The notes beneath the pieces were generated by a model. The model was not told where the DNA came from. It did not search any database and worked only from the letters and a program-made list of their open reading frames with translations. DNA of 64,000 nucleotides from Sphingomonas sp. Leaf242. Lineage in GTDB: Bacteria > Pseudomonadota > Alphaproteobacteria > Sphingomonadales > Sphingomonadaceae. The stretch lies in assembly GCF_001422045.1 (NCBI RefSeq), contig NZ_LMLW01000001.1:318972-382971 (forward strand). Reading direction: 5' to 3'. A program made the translations under genes and the position numbers. Positions 36,817 through 45,986 of the stretch are shown here, piece after piece (position 1 is the first letter of the stretch; every line of letters begins with the position of its first letter).

Positions 36817-37210
36817 CCTTGATGGGGGAGGGGGCGCCGAGTGCGCCTCCTCTCTTTTCGTTTGTGGCGTCTGAGACGCTCCGCCGCGGCAACCCTCGCC
36901 ATCTCTCCCCATCCCGTTCGTGCCGAGTAGAGGTCGAGCGTAGTCGAGAACTCGTATCGAGGTACAAGACCCAAGCGGGCCAGTCCTTCGATATGCCGTC
37001 TCGACAAGCTCGACGTCTACTCGGGACGAACGGAATGGGTTAATTGGTCCGGGTGCGACCGATGTGGCAGGGTAAATCGATTGACGAGGTGGTCCCGCCA
37101 CCTATCCATATCCGCCTTAGCCATTAGACAAGCGCGCCCGTGCGCCTATATGAGCGGCGGGGGCGGTCACAACGCATCCCGCCTTCTTTGTTTCCAGGAC
37201 GATCACACGC
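36817..37210. repeat. Gap between rplO and secY with a large inverted repeat
   Basis: There is no gene here. The main feature is an inverted repeat with arms of about 32 bp at 36908-36939 and 37008-37039 (29 of 32 positions complementary): CCCATCCCGTTCGTGCCGAG facing CTACTCGGGACGAACGG. Between the arms are shorter repeats (GGTCGAGCGTAGTCGAGA and CTCGACAAGCTCGAC). It is the second repeat found inside the spc operon and may separate secY-adk from the ribosomal genes. Confidence 0.65.
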
Positions 37211-38575
37211 ATGGCATCCGCAGCCGACCAGATGGCGCAAAGCATCAGCCTTTCGAAATTCGCGAAGGCGACCGACCTCAAGAAGCGGTTGTGGTTCACG
37301 ATCGGTGCGCTGATCATTTTCCGCCTGCTCAGCTATGTCCCGCTGCCGGGTGTCGACCCGACCGCGCTCGGCCTGCTGTCGCAGCAGACGCAGGGCGGCG
37401 TGCTCGATTTCTTCAACACCTTCTCGGGTGGTTCGCTCAGCCGCATGTCGCTGATCGCGCTCGGCGTGATGCCCTACATCACCGCCTCGATCGTGGTGCA
37501 GCTCGCGACCTCGCTGTCGCCGACGCTCGCCGCCATCAAGAAGGACGGCGAATCGGGTCGCAAGCGCCTCAACCAGTACACGCGCTACGGCACCGTCGGC
37601 CTGACCGCGGTGCAGGGCTATTTCATCGCCGTCGGCCTTGAGACGCTTGGCGCGGCACAGGGCATCCAGGCGGTCATCGAGCCCGGCATGATGTTCCGCG
37701 TCGCCGCGGTCATCTCGCTGATTGGCGGTACGATGTTCCTGATGTGGCTCGGCGAGCAGATCACCAGCCGCGGCATCGGCAACGGTGTCTCGCTGATCAT
37801 CATGGCCGGCATCGTCGCGCATCTTCCCGTAACGCTCGTCAACCTGCTCGAAGGCGGCCGCTCGGGCTCGCTCGATCCGATCAAGCTGATCGGCATCATC
37901 GTCGCGGTCGTAGTGCTGATCCTCTTCATCTGCTTCATGGAGCGCGCGCAGCGCCGCATCCTGATCCAGTATCCCAAGCGCCAGACTCAGCGCGGCATGC
38001 AGGCCGATCGCAGCCATCTGCCGCTGAAGATCAACACGGCCGGCGTCATCCCGCCGATCTTCGCGTCGTCGCTGTTGCTGATGCCGCTGACGATCTCGCA
38101 GTTCGCGGGTCAGCGCGTTGCAGGTGAATCGAAGTGGGGTGATTTCATCATCACCCTCAACCAGTATCTGCAGCACGGCTCGCCCGTGTACATGCTGCTG
38201 TACGGCGCCGGCATCATCTTCTTCTCGTTCTTCTACACCGCGGTCGTCTTCAACCCCGAGGAAACCGCAGACAACCTGAAGCGCAATGGCGGGTTCATCC
38301 CCGGCATCCGCCCAGGCAAGAACACCGAGAACTATTTCGATTACGTGCTGACGCGTATCACGGTGATCGGTGCGGCGTATCTGACGATCATCTGCCTGTT
38401 GCCGGAATATCTGGTGACCGCGTTGCAGATCCCGTTCTATCTCGGCGGCACCAGCCTGTTGATCGTCGTTAACGTGACGATGGACACCGTGACGCAGATT
38501 CAGTCGCACCTGCTGGCGCACCAGTATGGCGACCTGATCAAGAAGGCGAAGCTCAAGGGCAATCGACTTCGTTAA
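37211..38575 (+). CDS. secY: Preprotein translocase subunit SecY
   Basis: The 454-residue channel of the Sec translocon has ten predicted membrane helices. Visible hallmarks are LWFTIGALIIFRLLSYVPLPGVDP (helix 1), the plug-region GGSLSRMSLIALGVMPYITASIVVQL, the RGIGNGVSLIIMAGIVAHLP helix, and the C-terminal FNPEETADNLKRNGGFIPGIRPG loop that binds SecA and the ribosome. It lies in the standard position before adk. Confidence 0.98.
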   Translation: MASAADQMAQSISLSKFAKATDLKKRLWFTIGALIIFRLLSYVPLPGVDPTALGLLSQQTQGGVLDFFNTFSGGSLSRMSLIALGVMPYITASIVVQLATSLSPTLAAIKKDGESGRKRLNQYTRYGTVGLTAVQGYFIAVGLETLGAAQGIQAVIEPGMMFRVAAVISLIGGTMFLMWLGEQITSRGIGNGVSLIIMAGIVAHLPVTLVNLLEGGRSGSLDPIKLIGIIVAVVVLILFICFMERAQRRILIQYPKRQTQRGMQADRSHLPLKINTAGVIPPIFASSLLLMPLTISQFAGQRVAGESKWGDFIITLNQYLQHGSPVYMLLYGAGIIFFSFFYTAVVFNPEETADNLKRNGGFIPGIRPGKNTENYFDYVLTRITVIGAAYLTIICLLPEYLVTALQIPFYLGGTSLLIVVNVTMDTVTQIQSHLLAHQYGDLIKKAKLKGNRLR

Positions 38576-38627
38576 GCTGCGGGTCTAACGCGGTAAAAAT
38601 CCTGCACGAACGAGGGGAGTGCGTTTC

Positions 38628-39278
38628 GTGAATATCATCCTTCTTGGACCGCCCGGCGCGGGCAAGGGCACGCAAGCCGCCACGCTCGTCAACGAGCGCG
38701 GCATGGTCCAGCTTTCGACCGGCGACATGCTGCGTGCAGCCGTCGCCGCCGGGACGCCGGTCGGACTCCAGGCGAAGTCGGTCATGGAATCGGGCGGTCT
38801 CGTCTCTGACGAGATCGTGTCGGGCATCATTGGCGAGCGTCTCGACCAGTCGGACACGGCGAACGGCGTCATATTCGACGGCTACCCGCGCACTGCGGCA
38901 CAGGCGGAAGCGCTCGACGGTCTGCTTGCCGATCGCGGTCGCACGCTCGACTACGTGATCGAACTGGGCGTCGACGAAGCTGCGCTGATCGACCGCGTGG
39001 TCGGCCGCTACACGTGCGCCAAGTGCGGCACGGGCTATCACGATCGCTACAAGAAGCCGGTCGTTGCCGGCGTCTGCGACGTCTGCGGCTCGACCGAGTT
39101 CAAGCGCCGTCCCGACGACAACGCGGAAACGGTTCACAACCGCATGGCTGAATACCGCGCGAAGACGGCACCGATCCTGCCGATCTACGACGCACGAGGC
39201 CTGGTCCACCGCGTCGACGGCATGGCTGACATTGCGCACGTGGGCTCGGCGATCGCAGCGATCCTCGACAAGAAGTAG
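38628..39278 (+). CDS. adk: Adenylate kinase, zinc-finger LID type
   Basis: This 216-residue kinase (ATP + AMP to 2 ADP) has the P-loop NIILLGPPGAGKGTQ at the N-terminus, the LSTGDMLRAAV and DGYPRT motifs, and a LID with four cysteines (CAKCGTGYHDR...CDVCG) that should bind zinc. I used the GTG at 38628 with GGGGAG 8 nt upstream; a GTG at 38619 overlaps that site. It follows secY, but rpsM, rpsK, rpoA and rplQ, which normally come next, are absent. Confidence 0.97.
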   Translation: MNIILLGPPGAGKGTQAATLVNERGMVQLSTGDMLRAAVAAGTPVGLQAKSVMESGGLVSDEIVSGIIGERLDQSDTANGVIFDGYPRTAAQAEALDGLLADRGRTLDYVIELGVDEAALIDRVVGRYTCAKCGTGYHDRYKKPVVAGVCDVCGSTEFKRRPDDNAETVHNRMAEYRAKTAPILPIYDARGLVHRVDGMADIAHVGSAIAAILDKK

Positions 39279-39678
39279 GCATGTTCCGTCGCGAAGGCGG
39301 GAGCCCAGACTGGGCTCACGCCTTTGCGCGCCCCCTCCGTCATCCCGGCGAACGCCGGGACCCACGGATACGGCGGACCATGTGATGGCGCGCGACCACT
39401 ACCCACTCCGCAACCATGGGTCCCGGCGTCCGCCGGGATGACGGGGAGGGGCATCGTGTGTCCGCGTCTTGAAGTGCTTTATCGAACAACATCAACATGA
39501 CGAAATTGTCACCCCTCGGTCATCGCCCTGACCCCCGCCCGATCCTAGAACCAACACGTGGCCAGCAAAACGCTGCGCGAGTTTTCAGAGATCGGTGCCC
39601 GTCACTCCCGGGGGTACCGTGGGGGCCGGTGGGAAGATTTCTTTCCGCCGGCCTTTCCGTTTATGAGGGCAGGAGATA
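39279..39678. repeat. Gap after adk with two palindromic repeats
   Basis: No gene is seen in these 400 nt. A first repeat (39288-39335) reads GTCGCGAAGGCGGGAGCCCAGACTGGG. A larger inverted repeat (39331-39449) has arms GTCATCCCGGCGAACGCCGG and the facing CCGGCGTCCGCCGGGATGAC. Near the end a GGCCGGTGGGAAG/CTTTCCGCCGGCC hairpin (about 39623-39655) could terminate adk transcription. Confidence 0.6.
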
Positions 39679-40407
39679 GTGACCGATTTCGGTGGCAGGG
39701 AAGGTGATACCGCGTTGAGCCGCAAGATCCTGATCGTCGAGGACGACGCCTCGACATCCGCCTATCTTGCCAAGGGCTTGGCCGAGGCCGGCCATGCAAT
39801 CGAAGCCTGTGCAGACGGCCGCGACGGCCTGTTCCTGGCAAGCGAGGGCATCTTCGACCTCATCATCGCGGATCGCATGCTCCCGGGTCTCGACGGCCTG
39901 TCGATGGTCAGCGCGATTCGCGCCGCGGGCATCGCCACGCCGGTCCTGATCCTGTCCGCGCTCGCCGCCGTCGACGATCGCGTCGATGGCCTCAAGGCCG
40001 GCGCCGACGATTATCTGTGCAAGCCCTTCTCGTTCGCCGAGCTCTCCGCACGGATCGAGGCCATGCTCCGCCGCTCCGACCGCGCCGCGACCGAGCCGCA
40101 GAAGACCAAGCTCTCCGTCGGCGACCTTGAGATCGACCTGCTCGCCCGGGCCGTCTCTCGCGCCGGCCGCTCGATCCCGCTGGGCGCCCGCGAGTTCAAC
40201 CTGCTCGAATTCCTTGCCCGCCATGCCGGTCAGGTCGTTACCCGCACGATGATGCTCGAAAAGATCTGGAACTATCATTTCGACCCGGGCTCGAACGTCG
40301 TCGACGTCCATATCGGCCGTCTCCGCCGCAAGCTCGAGGAAGGTTTCCCGACGCCGATCCTCCACACGGTCCGCGGCGCAGGCTACCGGCTCGCCGTAGA
40401 AGGGTGA
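39679..40407 (+). CDS. OmpR/PhoB-type response regulator
   Basis: This 242-residue regulator has a receiver domain (ILIVEDDAS with the acidic pair; phospho-acceptor Asp in IIADRMLPG; the switch Ser/Thr and Lys in ILSALAAVDDR and LCKPFSFAEL) and a C-terminal winged helix (LGAREFNLLEFLARHAGQVVTRTMMLEKIW, DVHIGRLRRKLEEGF, TVRGAGYRL). It is coupled to the kinase gene that follows (GTGA overlap). The start could be the GTG at 39679 or a TTG at 39715 (LSRKILIVEDD, with AGGGAAGG upstream); the latter gives the more usual N-terminus. The signal is unknown. Confidence 0.9.
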   Translation: MTDFGGREGDTALSRKILIVEDDASTSAYLAKGLAEAGHAIEACADGRDGLFLASEGIFDLIIADRMLPGLDGLSMVSAIRAAGIATPVLILSALAAVDDRVDGLKAGADDYLCKPFSFAELSARIEAMLRRSDRAATEPQKTKLSVGDLEIDLLARAVSRAGRSIPLGAREFNLLEFLARHAGQVVTRTMMLEKIWNYHFDPGSNVVDVHIGRLRRKLEEGFPTPILHTVRGAGYRLAVEG

Positions 40408-41750
40408 TTCGCCTCTCGGTAACAGCGCGAATTGCGTTGCTCTCGATCGCACTCGCGCTGATTTCCAATCTTGCGCTGGTCGGCTTCGTTTGGAAAACGA
40501 CCAGCGCGGACGCGATCGACGCGATCCGGCGCGAGACCACAGAACAATCGGAAGCCCTGCGCGCGGTCTGGCGTAACGGTGGTCTCCCCGCGATCCGTCA
40601 GGCGATCGACAGCGCAGTCGTCCCCGGCGATGTCTCGCTCGTGCTTGCGGTGGTCGACCCGAAGGGCAGGGCAGTCGTCGGCATCGCGCCTGAACGGCTC
40701 GCGGTCCCGCTTCGCATCACGCAGTTCCGCATCGCGCGACTCGGCGCCGACGAGCTGTGGTCGGCGCGCGAGACTGGGTACGCGCTCCATCCACTCGGCA
40801 GCTACTGGCTCCTGACCGGCCGCAATCTCGACCTGATCGCCGCGGAGGAACGCGCGATCGAGCGCGCACTCGCGGTTGCCGTGTTCCTGTCGCTCGCGCT
40901 TGGCGTGGTCGGAGGGCTTGTCCTAACGCGCTACGTCAGCCGCCGGCTCGACGGCATTGCAAAGGCGATCGAGGCGGCTGGCGAGGGCGATCTGTCGCGC
41001 CGCGTCGACATGATCGCGGGTGGCGGCGATGCGTTCGATCGTCTTGCCGCCCGCCTCAACGTCATGCTGGGCAAACTCGAAGGCGTGATGGCCGAACTGC
41101 GGATCGTTACCGACAGCCTCGCACACGACCTCCGCTCGCCGCTCGCGCGTCTGCGCACCAAGACCGAGCAGGCAGTCCTGATCGCCGATCCCGACGCGCG
41201 GGAAGCGGCGCTGGGCGGCCTCTTGGTTGAGACCGATCTGGTGATGCGGATGCTAACGATGGTGATTGAGATCAGCCGCTCCGGCTCGGTCTCGCGCGAC
41301 CGCTTCATCGAGGTATCGCCCGCGAACCTGCTCGAAGAGATCGGCGAACTCTACGCGCCCGTCGCGGAGGACGCGGGCCTCGTTTTCACGATCGCGATCG
41401 ACGACCGCCCGCCGCCGATGAAGCTCCACCGCGAACTGATCAGCCAGGCGATCACCAATCTGATCGACAACGCGCTACGCCACGGCGCCGGGGGAGGCGA
41501 AGTGACGCTGCGGATCGTCCACCGCACCGACGGCGTCGCGATCCAGGTCGAGGACCGCGGCCCCGGGATCGCCGCCTCCGACCGTGCCCAGGCGCTGAAG
41601 CGCTTCGGCCGCCTCGACAGTGCGCGGTCCACCCCCGGTGCGGGCCTCGGCATGGCGCTGATCGAAGCGGTCGCACGCCTGCACGATGGTCATTTCGAAC
41701 TCGCCGACAACGCGCCGGGCTTGGTCGCACGCATAGTCCTCCCAGTCTGA
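40404..41750 (+). CDS. HAMP-domain sensor histidine kinase
   Basis: This 448-residue membrane kinase starts at a GTG inside the stop of its regulator gene. It has two membrane helices (about residues 7-29 and 150-172) flanking a small periplasmic sensor domain, then a HAMP linker (RRLDGIAKAIEAAGEGDLSRRV). The H-box is SLAHDLRSPLARLRTK (phosphorylated His), and the ATPase has NLIDNALRHG (N), DRGPGI (G1) and GAGLGMALIEA (G2). It is the partner of the regulator encoded just before. The ligand sensed cannot be read. Confidence 0.9.
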   Translation: MIRLSVTARIALLSIALALISNLALVGFVWKTTSADAIDAIRRETTEQSEALRAVWRNGGLPAIRQAIDSAVVPGDVSLVLAVVDPKGRAVVGIAPERLAVPLRITQFRIARLGADELWSARETGYALHPLGSYWLLTGRNLDLIAAEERAIERALAVAVFLSLALGVVGGLVLTRYVSRRLDGIAKAIEAAGEGDLSRRVDMIAGGGDAFDRLAARLNVMLGKLEGVMAELRIVTDSLAHDLRSPLARLRTKTEQAVLIADPDAREAALGGLLVETDLVMRMLTMVIEISRSGSVSRDRFIEVSPANLLEEIGELYAPVAEDAGLVFTIAIDDRPPPMKLHRELISQAITNLIDNALRHGAGGGEVTLRIVHRTDGVAIQVEDRGPGIAASDRAQALKRFGRLDSARSTPGAGLGMALIEAVARLHDGHFELADNAPGLVARIVLPV

Positions 41751-41870
41751 TCCTCCCCCGCCAGGGGGAGGTGGCTGGCGCTTGCCGCACGGAGGGGGGG
41801 AAAGGGTAACCTCGGTTGCGCTTCCTCCCCCTCCGTCGCTACGCGCCACCTCCCCCTGTCGGGGGAGAAT
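41751..41870. repeat. Dispersed ~120-bp inverted-repeat element, copy iii
   Basis: This copy begins TCCTCCCCCGCCAGGGGG and ends CCTCCCCCTGTCGGGGGAGA, with the shared GGTGGCTGGCGCTTGCC. It starts right at the stop of the kinase gene and may also end its transcript. Confidence 0.75.
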
Positions 41871-41921
41871 TGTAAGCCGCAATCGGTTGACCGGAACCGC
41901 CTCCCCGGCGAGACCGTGTCC

Positions 41922-43181
41922 ATGACGACGCTCGCCTCTCATCGCCGCATCCTCGCCGCCAGCCTGGTCGGCACTGCGGTCGAGTTCTATGATTTCTATA
42001 TCTACGCGACCGCCGCGGCGCTGGTCTTCGGGCCGCTGTTCTTTTCGGGCCAGTCCGCGTCGGCGCAGTTGCTGCTGAGCTACGCGACGTTCGGCCTAGC
42101 CTTCGTCGCCCGCCCGGTCGGTGCGATCGTGTTCGGGCATTTCGGTGATCGCATCGGGCGTAAGTCCACGCTCGTCGCGTCGCTGTTGCTGATGGGCGGA
42201 TCGACCGTCGGTATCGCCTTCCTCCCCACCTATGCGCAGGTCGGCTGGATCGCCCCGGCGCTGCTGTGCCTGATGCGGCTCGGGCAGGGGCTCGGGCTCG
42301 GCGGCGAATGGGGCGGCGCGGCGCTGCTGGCGGTCGAGAACGCGCCGCCGCACCGCAAGAACACCTGGGGCATGTTCCCGCCGCTTGGCGCCCCGGTGGG
42401 CTTCCTCGCCGCGAACGGGCTGTTCCTGATCATCGGGTTGGTGCTCGACGAGGCGCAGTTCATCGCCTGGGGCTGGCGCATCCCGTTCCTGCTCAGCGCG
42501 ATTCTCGTCGGGCTCGGCCTGTGGGTGCGGCTGAAGCTGACCGAGACGCCGGCGTTCCTCGAAGCGGAGGCGACCGAGGCACTGCCTAAGGTACCGATCG
42601 CGACGCTTCTCACGCAGCACCTCCGCGCGACGCTGGCCGGCACGTTCGGGGTGATCGCGTGCTTCGCGCTCTTCTACCTCGCGACCGCGTTCGCGCTTGG
42701 TTACGGCACCAAGACGCTCGGCTATTCGCGCGAGGCGTTCCTTGGCGTCGAACTCGTCGCGATCTGGTTCCTCGCAGGGGGTGTGATCGTCGCGAGCGTT
42801 CTGGCGGACCGTCATTCCGCGGCGCGGATGCTCGCGATCGGGTTTGCCGGGTGCATCGGCGTCGGCGCGCTGATGGGGCCGATGCTCGGCTCCGGATCGC
42901 TGTTTACGGTGTGGCTGTGGTTGTCGGGCGCGCTGTTCGTGATGGGGTTCGCGTACGGGCCGCTCGGTGGCTGGCTGCCGAGCCTGTTTCCGGCGGGGGT
43001 GCGCTACACCGGCGTGTCGATGACGTTCAACCTTGGCGGCGTGCTGGGCGGTGCGCTGGCGCCGATCGTCGCTGAGGCGTTGGCCCCGCATGGGTTGTGG
43101 CTGGTCGGCGGGTATCTGATGGCGGCCGGGGTGCTGAGCCTTGGCGGGCTGCTGATCCTCGGCCGCACGACCGACAGGTAG
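41922..43181 (+). CDS. MFS transporter, metabolite:H+ symporter (MHS) type
   Basis: This 419-residue permease has twelve predicted helices. MHS-family hallmarks are GTAVEFYDFYIYATAAALVFGPLFF in helix 1, the loop motif GHFGDRIGRKSTL, and RLGQGLGLGGEWGGAALLAVENAP. Relatives import organic acids or related metabolites with protons; the substrate here is unknown. I used the ATG at 41922; a GTG at 41916 would add two residues. Nothing in the flanks suggests an operon. Confidence 0.88.
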   Translation: MTTLASHRRILAASLVGTAVEFYDFYIYATAAALVFGPLFFSGQSASAQLLLSYATFGLAFVARPVGAIVFGHFGDRIGRKSTLVASLLLMGGSTVGIAFLPTYAQVGWIAPALLCLMRLGQGLGLGGEWGGAALLAVENAPPHRKNTWGMFPPLGAPVGFLAANGLFLIIGLVLDEAQFIAWGWRIPFLLSAILVGLGLWVRLKLTETPAFLEAEATEALPKVPIATLLTQHLRATLAGTFGVIACFALFYLATAFALGYGTKTLGYSREAFLGVELVAIWFLAGGVIVASVLADRHSAARMLAIGFAGCIGVGALMGPMLGSGSLFTVWLWLSGALFVMGFAYGPLGGWLPSLFPAGVRYTGVSMTFNLGGVLGGALAPIVAEALAPHGLWLVGGYLMAAGVLSLGGLLILGRTTDR

Positions 43182-43214
43182 AATGCTCTCCCGCCTCTGC
43201 GGGAGAGCACGCTT

Positions 43215-43757
43215 TTATGCGGAGACTGGCCGCAAGAGCGTCAGCCGTGCCTTACCGTGCACGCGTGTGGCGTCGACCTCGAAACCAGCAAGTTCGACGA
43301 CCTCGGCCTTTGCCGTCTCCAGGCTGATCCACGTCGCCGGTCCGACCCACCCCAGCCGCGACAGCTTGTCGAGCGCGACCAGCCCGGCACCGGTGTTGTA
43401 GGGCGGATCCATCAGGATCACGTCGAGCGGCGCCGGCGCGGGCCCGAGCGCCATCACCGACGTCGCGCGGACATCGCCGCGGATCTCCAGCTTGGCGAGG
43501 TTGGCCTTGAGCGCGTCGACCGCCAGCTTGTCCGATTCGACGAACATGCACGTCGCCGCGCCGCGCGAGAGTGCCTCGATGCCAAGCGCACCCGAGCCGG
43601 CGAACAGATCGGCGACCGCCAACCCCTCGAAGCTTCCGACGCGACTGGTCAGCATCGAGAACAACGTCTCGCGCATCCGGTCCGCGGTGGGACGGGTGGA
43701 ATCACCCTTGGGCGCGACGATCGGGCGACCACGCCATTGGCCTGCGATGATCCGCAT
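43215..43757 (-). CDS. rsmD: 16S rRNA (guanine(966)-N2)-methyltransferase
   Basis: This 180-residue methyltransferase has the MRIIAGQWRGRPI start, the SAM-binding VADLFAGSGALGIEALSRGA and the catalytic DPPYNTGAG motif typical of N2-guanine methyltransferases. It modifies G966 in the loop of 16S helix 31. The ATG shares one base with the stop of the upstream pseudouridine synthase gene (TGATG), so two rRNA-modifying enzymes are made from one mRNA, a pairing found in other alphaproteobacteria. Confidence 0.95.
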   Translation of the reverse strand: MRIIAGQWRGRPIVAPKGDSTRPTADRMRETLFSMLTSRVGSFEGLAVADLFAGSGALGIEALSRGAATCMFVESDKLAVDALKANLAKLEIRGDVRATSVMALGPAPAPLDVILMDPPYNTGAGLVALDKLSRLGWVGPATWISLETAKAEVVELAGFEVDATRVHGKARLTLLRPVSA

Positions 43758-45337
43758 CAGCGCTTCCCTCCACGTGGTGCACGGGGCGGATGACCGCGCC
43801 CTCCCGACGGACCCTTGCCAGGTACCGTAGGACGGCTGCCGCGTTCAGGCCGCGCCGGACCCTCCGAACGCACGGGTCGTGGCTCGGCACCCGGACGCCC
43901 GCTGGCACTCCGCGCGGCGCGCTTGTCGAGCGAGCTACGCCCCCGTGTATCGTCGGCCTGCGGACGAAAGCCCCGCGGCTGTTCCTGACGCTGTACTGTA
44001 GCGCCCGCACCGACGCGCGACGGCGCAGCGCGCTCCCGCGGTGGCTTGGCGGCGCGAAAATGCTTGATCTTGGGGCTCGTGCTCAGTTCCTCGCCGCGAT
44101 CCGCACGCTCTTGGCGCACATACGGCTTGGACGTCTCGCCACTCGTCGGCCGGGCGTGATGCGTGCCCGTCGGCCGCGCCGCGTTGCGTGTATCGGGCCG
44201 AGCCCAGGGATCGTTGACGTCGCCGCGCTGCATCGCCGCGGTCGGACGAATCCGCTCCGGACGTGCCGGTCGCGAAGGCCGATCGGTCGGTACCGCGCCG
44301 CTCGAAAAGCCCGAGCTTGCAGGCGCAGCATACGGACTGCGAACCGGCGTGCGCGCACCAGCAGCAGGCTGCGCCCCCGAAACGGGACGCGCACCCGGTA
44401 CCGGTCGCGTCGTCGGAGCAGACCGCGGCGCGTTGCTGCCACGCTGGCTAGACCGCGCGCCGATCCCGGCCCCCGCACCGGCACTCGCGCTGATCCCGAT
44501 GTTCGCACGCGCACCCGGACCCTCGGGTCGACCCTTGGCCAGTTCCTTCTGGAACGCGACGACGTCGTGCTGAAGCACTTCGCCGATCTGCCCCGGCGGC
44601 AGGTCGCCGAGCACGAACGGACCATAGCGTGTGCGGATCAACCGCGAGACCTGCAACCCGAGATGCTCCAGCACGCGGCGGACTTCGCGGTTCTTGCCCT
44701 CGGTCAGGATCATTTCGATCCAGACGTTTGCGCCGGTACGCCGCTCGATATTCGCGTTGATCGAGCCGTAGCGGACGCCCTCAATCTCGATACCCTCGAT
44801 CAGATCCTCGAGCTGCGGCTGCGTGATGTTACCGTAAGCACGCGCGCGATAGGCACGCTCGACGCCGGTCGCGGGCAGTTCGAGCTGACGCTTGAGCCCG
44901 CCATCGGTGGTCATCAGCAACAGCCCCTCGGTGTTGAGATCGAGGCGGCCGACCGGCACCAGCCGCGGCAGTTCCTGCGGCAGGCGGTCATATATCGTCG
45001 TACGGCCGGCGGGATCGCGCTCGGTGACGAGCAGCCCGGTCGGCTTGTGATACAGGAACAGCCGAGCCGAACTCGGAGCCTCGACTGGGTCGCCGTCGAC
45101 CGTCACGCCGTTGAGGTTGCGCAGGATCGTCGCTGGCGTGTCGAGAATGCTGCCGTTGAGCGCGACGCGGCCCTCGGCGATCATCCGCTCGATATCGCGA
45201 CGCGAGGCGATCCCGGCGCGCGCGAGCAGCTTGGCGATACGGTCGCCCTTGATCGGTGCGGCCGGCGTTTCGGGGGAGGTTGCGGGCGCGTCGTTCGACG
45301 GGCTGGCAGTCGGGTTATCGTCTTTTGAAGTCGTCAT
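43757..45337 (-). CDS. rRNA pseudouridine synthase, RluB/RsuA type, with long disordered tail
   Basis: The 526-residue protein has an S4 RNA-binding domain (RIAKLLARAGIASRRDIERMIAEGRVALNG, residues about 35-65) and a catalytic domain with the active Asp in PVGRLDLNTEGLLLMTTDG and ALERA-like motifs up to about residue 275. The remaining about 250 residues are low complexity, Pro/Arg/Ala/Gly-rich and must be disordered. E. coli RluB also has a basic tail but far shorter. The ATG at 45337 was preferred to the longer frame from 45367. Target is probably U2605 of 23S rRNA, by analogy. It is coupled to rsmD. Confidence 0.9.
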   Translation of the reverse strand: MTTSKDDNPTASPSNDAPATSPETPAAPIKGDRIAKLLARAGIASRRDIERMIAEGRVALNGSILDTPATILRNLNGVTVDGDPVEAPSSARLFLYHKPTGLLVTERDPAGRTTIYDRLPQELPRLVPVGRLDLNTEGLLLMTTDGGLKRQLELPATGVERAYRARAYGNITQPQLEDLIEGIEIEGVRYGSINANIERRTGANVWIEMILTEGKNREVRRVLEHLGLQVSRLIRTRYGPFVLGDLPPGQIGEVLQHDVVAFQKELAKGRPEGPGARANIGISASAGAGAGIGARSSQRGSNAPRSAPTTRPVPGARPVSGAQPAAGARTPVRSPYAAPASSGFSSGAVPTDRPSRPARPERIRPTAAMQRGDVNDPWARPDTRNAARPTGTHHARPTSGETSKPYVRQERADRGEELSTSPKIKHFRAAKPPRERAAPSRVGAGATVQRQEQPRGFRPQADDTRGRSSLDKRAARSASGRPGAEPRPVRSEGPARPERGSRPTVPGKGPSGGRGHPPRAPRGGKR

Positions 45338-45455
45338 GGCGCGGCTGATACTATGGATCGGCGCCAAGCGCGAAATATTTGCGACCGTTCGTGTTGCGGT
45401 GCGTTAGACCCACAAGCGTAACGATCGTTCGGTACGCTGTGGGGTCTCGACCATC

Positions 45456-45905
45456 ATGTTGTTCGGCAAGAAGAAGCGAAACATCGTGCGCCTCCTGCTG
45501 GTCGAGGACGAGCCGCTGATCGCGTTCGACAACGAGCATTTCCTGACCGAGGCGGCCTACACGATCGTGGCGACGGTCGACCGCGTCGCCGATGCGCTCG
45601 CGATCATCGCCAACAGCACCGATACGGATGGCAATGCGGAGATCGACCTGGTGCTGGTCGACGTTCATCTCGCCGACGGCTCGGGTCTCGACGTGGCGCG
45701 CGCGGCGCAGGCGCGCGGCGTGCCGGTGATGTTCGTGACCGGCAACTTTCCGGACGAGGCGATGGCGCTGGCAACGGGTTGCTTGGCGAAGCCCTATGCG
45801 CCGCGCGACCTGATCGGTGCGATCGCGGTCATCGACGCACGGATCGGTGGCGCGACGCCGAAGCGCCTGCCGCCGGGGTTCAGACTGTTCGCGACGCTGA
45901 CCTAG
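45456..45905 (+). CDS. Orphan single-domain response regulator
   Basis: This 149-residue protein is a receiver domain without output domain. The acidic pair is in LLLVEDEPLIAFDN, the phospho-acceptor Asp in LVLVDVHLADGSG, the Thr in VMFVTGNFP and the Lys in CLAKPYAPRDL. The strand order and the VHLADGSGLDVA pattern resemble the receivers that act with HWE/HisKA_2-type kinases. No kinase gene lies nearby, so it is an orphan. The KKKR start is cytoplasmic. Confidence 0.88.
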   Translation: MLFGKKKRNIVRLLLVEDEPLIAFDNEHFLTEAAYTIVATVDRVADALAIIANSTDTDGNAEIDLVLVDVHLADGSGLDVARAAQARGVPVMFVTGNFPDEAMALATGCLAKPYAPRDLIGAIAVIDARIGGATPKRLPPGFRLFATLT

Positions 45906-45986
45906 CTGTCATTGACGCCAGCCTGCGCTGGCATCCCGCGGTTTTCGCGCTAGGGTCCTGCTCGATCGAGTAGGGAAGTTTTGCGT

